64,000 nucleotides of DNA. It comes from Planococcus citri. Lineage: Eukaryota; Arthropoda; Insecta; Hemiptera; Pseudococcidae. This document shows, piece by piece, positions 55,222 to 64,000 of this stretch. Made by a program: the position numbers and the translations under genes. The stretch is taken from assembly GCF_950023065.1 (NCBI RefSeq), contig NC_088677.1:19551230-19615229 (forward strand), in the 5' to 3' direction. Below the pieces are notes generated by a model. The model made no database searches and was not told the origin of the DNA. It saw only the letters and a list, made by a program, of their open reading frames with translations. How positions within the stretch are numbered: position 1 is the first letter of the stretch; every line of letters starts with the position of its first letter.

Positions 55222-58200
55222 CCCTAGCGCCTGTGCAAAGGGAGGACAACTTGGCCGGCACTACTATAGACGCATACCATTTCTCATGTAAAAAATGCAA
55301 TTTTTTCGATTGTACGCGAGTTCGGGTGAACTTTCATGTAGTCTCAAATTAAAGGCAATAAAATTCTGTATCGGTTGATCTTAAATTTTCATCACTTCGC
55401 GTACGTAAAAATAACGATTTTATGAATACTTCTATTTTACTTTTTTTTGAATACTACGTACGTCATCTTTAAACTATAAACTACTCGAAATTTTCAATGA
55501 GCACATATGTGTTTTGAATGATTAAAATGTTCAGAATTTTATCCTCTTCAAAATGAGTTTTCCCCGAAAGCTCTACCTTTTACCGTTCAAAAGTTCTCGA
55601 AGCTTTAAGTTGCAAAAACCAGCTGCAAGCAGTAATTATTGAACTTTGAACTGAAATTAATCGAAATTTTCAGTGGACACATAGGTATTTTAATACAGCA
55701 AAATGTTCGTAGTTTTATCCTCTTTAAAATGGGGGTTTCCCGAAAGCTCTGCCTATGACCGTTCATAAGTTCTCGAAGCTTGAAGTTGCAAAAACAAGGC
55801 GAAAACCAGCTGTGAGCAGTATAAGTATTGAACAAATTAACCGTAATTTTCAGGGAACACATATAGTCTACAGTCCAAGCGCGAAAAAGTGTCATTTGAG
55901 TGGGCCATTTTTAGGGACAGAAAAAAGAGTAGGCTTTTCGTTAGTATAGTATTAGCATTCAAGAAAATGGACATTTCGGATTTTTTGGCAGGCACAATAG
56001 GGAGCTGGGGCCTCAAAACCCCCATTTTTCGAAGTTGGCCGGGGACAAAAATTTTTTTTTAATTCGGTAGAGGACACTCTCCCGAGTATGGGTATATATT
56101 TTTTTTGAGTGGGCGCCGGCACAATTGCGTTCCAGAGCCGTATAAAGGCAATTTTTTGCCAAATTTGGCACTTTTTCACTCAAAAACGACTCTGTGGAAG
56201 CAATATGGCCTTAGGGACAAAAAATACGCACCTACATGATTGCATCCACTTATCCCACGCTGATAGAGACCAACTTCGTGAAAAACGGTCGGCACAATGA
56301 CTCGCAGTGAATTTTCAAAGTTACGCATCCGGGCCATTTCATCAAAAAAAATGGATGTATGACATTTTGACAACTTGACCGTGCGACCTATCAAAGTGGG
56401 TTAAAATTTCGCGAGAAACCCGAAAATCCCAAGGAAAATTTTTTTTGAGCATCTCATGAAAATTTTGAGCCAAAAAATTGTATGAATCATTTCATTAAAT
56501 GGGTACTTTCAGTCTGTTGTTACATGTGACCTATACAAAATGGTCAAAATTTTACGATATAACCAAAAATTTCGATGAAAATTTTTTTCGAGTGTCTCAT
56601 GAAAATTTTGAGCTAAAAAAAGCACGGATCATTTTTCAAATATACATACTATCAGTCTGCTGTAACATGCGACCTATCAAAGTGGGTTAATATTTTGCGA
56701 GAAAACCGAAAATCTCAATGAAAATTTTTTTTGAGCATCTCATGAAAATTTTGAGCCAAAAAATTGTATGAATCATTTCATTAAGTGGGTACTTTCAGTC
56801 TGTTGTTACATGTGACCTATACAAAATGGTCAAAATTTTACGATATAACCGAAAATTTCAATGAAAATTTTTTTGAGTGTCTCATGAAAATTTTGAGCTA
56901 AAAAAAGCATGGATCATTTTTCAAATATACATACTATCAGTCTGCTGTAACATGCGACCTATCAAAGTGGGTTAATATTTTGCGAGAAAACCGAAAATCT
57001 CAATGACAATTTTTTTTGAGCATCTCATGAAAATTTTGAGCCAAAAAATTGTATGAATCATTTCTCAAGTGGGTACTTTCAGTCTGTTGTTACATGTGAC
57101 CTATACAAAATGGTCAAAATTTTACGATAGAACCGAAAATTTCAATGAAAATTTTTTTCGAGTGTCTCATTAAAATTTTGAGCTAAAAAAATTGTATGAA
57201 TCATTTCTGAAGTACTTTCAAACTGTTGTAACGATTTAAGTATATGAAAGGGTTAAAATTGCGTGTGAAATACAAAGATTGGGACAGTTTTTTTTTTTTC
57301 ATTTATATAGAAAGCACGGCTCAACAATGTTGAGCCCCATGAGTCGCATTATGAAGATGTCAATGCCATCGACGATTGTGCCGAAGATGATGATGGCATT
57401 GAATAAGAAGGAAAATATGATTAATTTCTATATGATTTTCTTTTTTTTTGGTAAATTTTTCATTAGTTTTGTACCTATCATGATTACATAAATAGTGAGA
57501 ATGATTGTGTCTGTTTTGTGTTGGGTTTACCAAACTGAAACGATCTTGAGAGTATTTCATTGAAAATACTGAACAATTTATAAGATTTTTGAGGCTCAAG
57601 ATTGTTGAGATAAGCCTTTTAAAAAAATCTATCCAAATCTTTACTTATACTTTACCCAAAATTTCAACCCTTTCACATAGGTCGCATGTTACAACAGACT
57701 GAAAATACTTGAGAAATGATTCATACAATTTTTTTACTGCAAAATTTTCATGAACGGCTCAAGAAATTTTTTTACTGAGATTTTTGATTATCTTGCAAAA
57801 TTTTAACCCATTTGCATAGGTCGCATGTTATTGTTACAACAGACTGATAGTACTTACTTTGAAAAATGATTCATACAATTTTTTGGCTCAAAATTTTCAT
57901 GAGATGCACAAAAAAAATTTTCATTGAGATTTTCGGTTTTCTCGCAAAATTTTAACCCACTTTGATAGGTCGCATGTTACAGCAGACTGATAGTATGTAT
58001 ATTTGAAAAATGATCCATGCTATTTTTAGCTCAAAATTTTCATGAGACACTCGAAAAAAATTTTCATTGAAATTTTCGGTTCTATCGTAAAATTTTGACC
58101 ATTTTGTATAGGTCACATGTAACAACAGACTGAAAGTACGCACTTGAGAAATGATTCATACAATTTTTTGGCTCAAAATTTTCATGAGATGCTCAAAAAA

Positions 58201-60138
58201 AATTGTCATTGAGATTTTCGGTTTTCTCGCAAAATATTAACCCACTTTGATAGGTCGCATGTTACAGCAGACTGATAGTATGTATATTTGAAAAATGATC
58301 CATGCTTTTTTTAGCTCAAAATTTTCATGAGACACTCGAAAAAAATTTTCATCGAAATTTTTGGTTATATCGTAAAATTTTGACCATTTTGTATAGGTCA
58401 CATGTAACAACAGACTGAAAGTACCCACTTAATGAAATGATTCATACAATTTTTTGGCTCAAAATTTTCATGAGATGCTCAAAAAAAATTTTCATTGAGA
58501 TTTTCGGTTTTCTCGCAAAATATTAACCCACTTTGATAGGTCGCATGTTACAGCAGACTGATAGTATGTATATTTGAAAAATGATCCGTGCTTTTTTTAG
58601 CTCAAAATTTTCATGAGACACTCGAAAAAAATTTTCATCGAAATTTTTGGTTATATCGTAAAATTTTGACCATTTTGTATAGGTCACATGTAACAACAGA
58701 CTGAAAGTACCCATTTAATGAAATGATTCATACAATTTTTTGGCTCAAAATTTTCATGAGATGCTCAAAAAAAATTTTCCTTGGGATTTTCGGGTTTCTC
58801 GCGAAATTTTAACCCACTTTGATAGGTCGCACGGTCAAGTTGTCAAAATGTCATACATCCATTTTTTTTGATGAAATGGCCCGGATGCGTAACTTTGAAA
58901 ATTCACTGCGAGTCATTGTGCCGACCGTTTTTCACGAAGTTGGTCTCTATCAGCGTGGGATAAGTGGATGCAATCATGTAGGTGCGTATTTTTTGTCCCT
59001 AAGGCCATATTGCTTCCACAGAGTCGTTTTTGAGTGAAAAAGTGCCAAATTTGGCAAAAAATTGCCTTTATACGGCTCTGGAACGCAATTGTGCCGGCGC
59101 CCACTCAAAAAAAATATATACCCATACTCGGGAGAGTGTCCTCTACCGAATTAAAAAAAAAAATTTTTGTCCCCGGCCAACTTCGAAAAATGGGGGTTTT
59201 GAGGCCCCAGCTCCCTATTGTGCCTGCCAAAAAATCCGAAATGTCCATTTTCTTGAATGCTAATACTATACTAACGAAAAGCCTACTCTTTTTTTTGTCC
59301 CTCAGAGAAGCCAACTCTTTTTGGTTTCTAGAGCACTTTTTGGTGTTTGGACTGTAGACTAATAGGTATTTTAATACAACAAAACGTTCGTAATTTTATC
59401 CTACTTATTTGTACCAAAAGCTCTGGAAGATCAAAGTTGCCGAAAGTGGTCAAATTGTATCATCACTGAGAACCTAATACCTATCAGTTCACTTTGGTTT
59501 GGTATTGATCAGTGATAACTTTTGGCAACTTTGATCTTCAAGAACTTTTGAGCGGTAAAAGGCAGAGCTTTCGGGAAACCTCCATTTTAAAGAAAATAAA
59601 ATTACGAACAATTTGCTATTGCTGTATTAAAATACCTATGTGTTCACTGAATATTTCGATTAATTTTAGTTCAAAGTTCAATAATTACTGCCTGCAGCTG
59701 GTTTTTGCAACTTGAAGCTTCGAGAACTTTTGAACGGTGAAAGGTAGAGCTTTCGGGAAAAACTCATTTTAAACTTCAAAGAGGATGAAATTCTGAACAT
59801 TTTGATCATTCAAAACACATATGTGCTCATTGAAAATTTCGAGTAGTTTATAGTTTAAAGATGACGTGAGTAGTTTATAGTTTAAAGATGACGTACGTGT
59901 AGTATTCAAAAATCAGTAAAATAGAAGTATGTATTCATAAAATCGTTATTTTTACGTGAAATGATGAAAATTTAAGATCAATCGATACAGAATTTTGTTG
60001 CCATTAATTTGAGACTACATACATTAAAGTTCACCCGAACTCGCGTACAATCGAAAAAATTGCATTTTTTACATGAGAAATCGTATGCGTCTATAGTAGT
60101 GCCGGCCAAGTTGTCCTCCCTTGGCACAGGCGCTAGGG
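55222..60138. mobile_element. 4.9-kb TA-flanked palindromic element
   Basis: Inverted ends CCCTAGCGCCTGTGC and the complement, each flanked by TA (55220-55221 and 60139-60140). The arms of about 2.3 kb are nearly identical in long stretches (for example 55955-56400 against 58815-59270). The middle part of each arm is a satellite of about 280-bp units with GACCTATCAAAGTGGG and CATGAAAATTTTGAGCC. The axis lies near 57.6 kb in a unique AT-rich segment. Open frames repeat as inverted pairs and are not genes. No transposase. Confidence 0.88.
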
Positions 60139-60140
60139 TA

Positions 60141-61953
60141 AACTATCCCGCCCAGTGCGATATGACAATGCTCTATGAAAGCGTATGAAAAAAATTTCAT
60201 CAAAAATGTAAAATTATGTTGAGTAGGAATTTTTTTTCAAAAATAAGGGCGTCCAAAATAATTGTTTTCGTGTGAAGTTCCGAAACAGAATTATAATTCT
60301 TTCAAATTCTACGACTTAAATATAACATTTTTCATTCATCTGTGCACAAACCTTTTCAAATTGTGCCAAAAAGTAATGTTTCATCCGTAAGTACTGTACT
60401 CAGTACTTTTTTCAAGTCGAAATCAAAATATAAATAATCCTCAAATTCAATGAAAATGAAATACTTTGCTCAGAAGGTGAGATAGGTATCTAGACTCATT
60501 ACAAAGTAGATGGTCACCTGTAGTAATAAAAGTTAAAACCATAACTTTTAGAAAGTGGTTTGTTGAAGGGTAGATCTTGAAAACCAGTTGTTCAACGAAA
60601 ATACCAATGCAATTTCAATTACGTATAGTTCCCTATTCAACCACCGAAAAGCAGTAAAAATGTATTTATTGGTGAATAATTTGGAAATTGAGAGTTGAAT
60701 TCAATTTTCAATTTGTTTTAGAGATAATTAAAGAAATGCTTAAAAATTAGACAAAAAATATAGGTTGACCCTCTGTTCAAAATTTAAAGACATGGCATCC
60801 TACCTATACTTTCTAATATACATGCATCTCAAAATTTTTAATTTTTTAATTATTCTCTGACGTCTAAATTCGCATTCTTTGGCAATCAGCCATCACTCGA
60901 GGGTTATTTCATGTAAATCTGGCGTACTTCGCTCAGTTTAAGGTGTGTTTCGAATATTCATATACGAATCAAAATTATTATTTTTTTAATTAAAAATAAA
61001 TCTTCATTTCCAAGACTTACACTTTTGGCACTTCAAATTGAAACTGTCGAGCTGTCACACTGAAGAGAAAAAATAAAGAATGGTTTCTATCTGAAATTAA
61101 AAAACAAAAGTGACACTTTTAAGAAAATTATTCACAACCTTCACAGTTCACACTCGATGAAAAACTATAAAAGAAAAAAAATTAATGAATCGCACAATAC
61201 AACAGCGTTGATAATAAAACAATATCACGGACTAATGACTGCGGTTTATTCCATAAAAATCTGAATTTCAAAAAAGCGTAGGTGTTAGGTAGGTATTATA
61301 ATTTCAATTTTTACAATCGTGTTTTTCAGTCAACGAACGTTATACCTATACCGTTCGTATGTTTACGCAGGTAACAAAAAATATGCTTAAACATTGAGAA
61401 AAATAAGTAGGTACTTAATTAATTTTACCAAAAAAAAAAAAAGTAAATAAAATAAGGTTAAGTACTCTACACATAGGTAGAGTATGCAACTGCCATTTAT
61501 TTAAACAATCGAAAACAATTTTTATTGAAACTGTACTCTTGAACTTGAAATGTAAATGTCAGCTTAATTTTATGGTTCACGGCCATACATCTGACGATTC
61601 GAATTAACCGATTTAAATTGAACTAACGATTACTCTTACTTTATCCCAATTACAATGCCATAGCAACAAATAAATATTATTTTAATTGGGTGAATTATCG
61701 CTCTTCCCTCATCCATATGTACCATCCCATCTTTTTTTTTTTTGGAATTCTCCAATGTGTACGTGAAAATAAAAAGGTCCCACTTTTGAGGGTACAGTTT
61801 AGGAGTTACAGCCGTTTTTAGGTAGAAAAGTCAAATTGTGCATATTTGGGATTGTTAACGTTTCTGATGGAGTCAACCCTGCTCTTTCGAATGCCGCAAC
61901 TGCCGCAAGCAAACCGCAAGTCGATCCGATGTTGTGTTCGTGTTCCACGAAAC
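60141..61953. other. No gene seen
   Basis: AT-rich DNA without recognisable exons, repeats or RNA genes. Confidence 0.35.
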
Positions 61954-64000
61954 CAGTGATGGCAAAACTTTTTCATTTCAGTTCAAGTTTTTAGTTTTTA
62001 GTTTCAGTTTTATTTTTTTCAGTTCAAGTTTTCAGTTTTTAGTTTCAGTTTTATTTTTTTCAGTTCAAGTTTTCAGTTTTAAGTTTCAGTTTTACTTTTT
62101 TCAGTTCAAGTTTTTAGTTTCAGTTTTCAGTTTTGCTTTTTTCAGTTCAAGTTTTCATTTCAGTTTTCTATTTCAGTTTCAGTTTTCAAAATTTTTCTTG
62201 AAGTTCAAAAGGAAAATGAAAAAAAAAATTATTTTCTTTCATGCATTTTTTCATACACTAATCTAATTTGCTACTTGGCAACAAAAACTTCAAATTTCAA
62301 ATTCAAACATTTCAAACTCAAAAATTATGAATAAAATATGCAGGGCTGTGCAGAGAAAATCCGGGCCTGGGGGGCCAAAGAAAAGAGAAGTTATGCTATA
62401 CTTGGGAGGAAGATCGCATCGTCCTTTTGCCGACAAAAAATTGTTATTTTGCCACAATAATCAAAATTTTAATTAACACGCTGAGCAGTGAGCACTGTAT
62501 AGTATCAAAAAACTTTGAAAATCCAGTGGTTCTGTTCTGTTCAGAAAAAGTGAGAAATTTGCATTTTATGTACACTTACTTACAAAGCGGGTCATTCCAT
62601 GTCAACTCAACCAAAAAAAGGCGATTTTGAAAGTCATGTCTTTCGATTTCGCTCAATTTTTTTTACAATATCTACCCACCCAGTAAGTAAGAAAGGCGCA
62701 ATCAGTTTGGCCCCAGCCCCCTCAGGGGGCGGGTGGGGGGCTCCCATTATTTTGTTTCGAGATGGCACTCGTTGACAGAGGGGGAGCAACGGAGCATCCC
62801 CAGGTCCCCACCCCCAATTTTGGGTGAAACGTTCGAAAGAAAATCTGGGGCATGTGATATATCGAATTGTATGTTTTTGGCGACGCTGAACACGAATATG
62901 ACGTTAGATTTTTGATAGGACCCCATCCACGGCCCCCAGCACCTCCCCAAATGGGGTAAAAGTTCAAAAAAGTGTTTTGTTCATGCGACACATGAAATAA
63001 TATGTCTTTGGTGACGCTGAACGCGAATATGACGTCAGATTTTTGATTGGGCCTCATCCACGGCCCCCAACAATTTTTTTGGACTTTTACCTATTAGGGG
63101 AGGTTCTGGGGGCCATAGATGAGGTCGATTTAAAAAACTATGGCTATATTCGTGTTCAGCGATATCGAAAACATACTATTTCATGTGTCACACGAATGTT
63201 ACCATTTTTTTGGGGGTTACCCGCTTTGGAGGTGCAGGGGGCCGTGGACGGGTCAAATCAAAAGTCTGACGTCATATTCGTGTTCAGCGTCACCAAAAAC
63301 ATATTATTCCATGTGTCACACGAACAAGACGCATTTTTGAACTTTTACCCCCTTTGAGGAGGTGCTGGGGGCTGTGGATGGACCCCTATCGAAAATCTAA
63401 CGTTATATTCGTGTTCAGCGTAGCCAAAAACATACAATTCGATATATCACATGCCCCAGATTTTCTTTTGAAAGTTTCACCCAAATTTGGGGGTGGGGGT
63501 GCTCCCCCTCCGTCAAAGAGACCCAATTCGAAACCTAAATATTTCGAAAAAGTATCAAAATGTACATCTATGGAAATTTTTTCAAAATTTTAAATGGTAG
63601 CTCCCACTTACAGCGCCATTTTGAAATTTGAACTTTCAAATTGAAACTTGAAAGTTCAACTTTCAACTTTTGAAAATTTCAAAAGGCTTAAAAAGTTCAA
63701 AATTCAATGCCCTTTCGAACTGTGAAATCAGTTTTGATCAAAGTATCATAGTTTTGGAGGAATGGGCTGCTGAAGTTGAGTACCTCGAGACAATGTGAAA
63801 ATAATAGAAGCCCCCCCCCATCCGCCCTCTGAGGGGGCTGGGACCAAACTGATTGCGGCTTTCTTACTTACCGGGTGGGTAGATATTGTAAAAAAAATTG
63901 AGCGAAATCGAAGGACATGACCCAAAAACGTTGGTTGAGTTGACATGGAATGACCCAAGTAGCATCTTGAATGGCCCCAGTGAAGCGAGGGCAAAAGTTT
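61954..64000. mobile_element. Large hAT-like element, copy 3 (runs off the window)
   Basis: Begins CAGTGATGGCAAAAC like copy 2 and follows it closely: AGTTTTCAGTTCAAG repeats, the CAGGGCTGTGCAGAGAAAAT segment, and the palindromic interior. Its right half resembles copy 1 in inverted orientation. The right end and its duplication lie beyond 64000; the left flank is CACGAAAC (61946-61953). Confidence 0.88.

Noticed and set aside
56109..59357. Sets of 63-107-aa frames between 56.1 and 59.4 kb
   Set aside because: Inverted pairs from the 4.9-kb palindrome; no codon bias or motifs.
61934..62266. Phenylalanine/serine-rich 110-aa frame
   Set aside because: Reads through the AGTTTTCAGTTCAAG subterminal repeat of the hAT-like element.
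1..64000. tRNA, rRNA or other structured RNA genes
   Set aside because: I saw no cloverleaf-like sequence with plausible internal promoter boxes or rRNA similarity; a covariance-model scan would be decisive.

Overview
This is eukaryotic, AT-rich nuclear DNA, almost certainly from an insect. Genes are split into many short exons with GT-AG introns. Identifiable families are a seipin, a cytosolic glycerol-3-phosphate dehydrogenase, two SLC46-type major facilitator transporters, the last exon of a PIG-N-like enzyme, the last exon of a Yellow/royal-jelly-type protein, and a YqaJ-type nuclease-fold protein. Yellow-type genes, the SLC46-like tandem pair and the very dense mobile-element load fit a hemipteran. 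A scale insect or mealybug is my guess only; nothing in the window proves it.

Layout: 1-412 end of an unrecognised serine-rich reading frame; 785-3660 two copies of a TA-flanked MITE around a PIG-N-like last exon (minus) and a GC-rich SGNH-like frame (plus); 4785-6585 two small hAT-like MITEs and a hAT transposase relic; 8133-16031 nine-exon SLC46-like gene A; 17706-20581 ten-exon SLC46-like gene B with two candidate first exons; 21955-23530 long minisatellite; 23769-28377 hAT-like elements; 28806-32056 seipin, with a possible alternative last exon at 37423-37530; 32228-37260 two adjoining giant palindromes; 38630-45200 further foldbacks and duplications with one yellow-type exon (minus); 45962-46980 minisatellite and YqaJ-like frame (minus); 49264-54511 eight-exon glycerol-3-phosphate dehydrogenase (minus); 55222-60138 a 4.9-kb TA-flanked palindrome; 61954-64000 start of a third copy of the large hAT-like family.

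Rebuilding the exons by hand gives four uninterrupted coding sequences: SLC46-like A 473 aa, SLC46-like B 493 aa, seipin 326 aa (or 337 aa with the alternative end) and glycerol-3-phosphate dehydrogenase 358 aa. Seipin and glycerol-3-phosphate dehydrogenase both belong to glycerolipid metabolism, but they are 17 kb apart on opposite strands and nothing suggests joint control. The two transporters are tandem paralogues with matching exon lengths and phases.

The most unusual content is the mobile DNA. At least eight elements have hAT-type ends (CAGGG, CAGTG or TAGGG) and mostly exact 8-bp target duplications. Many have bodies of diverged simple sequence, different in each family. A second group are kilobase-scale palindromes, several flanked by TA. 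They sit in introns (SLC46-like A introns 4 and 8, seipin intron 2, dehydrogenase intron 7) and nest inside each other; dehydrogenase intron 7 shows a three-level nest. No intact transposase is visible; the only coding trace is a broken hAT C-terminal domain near 6.4 kb.
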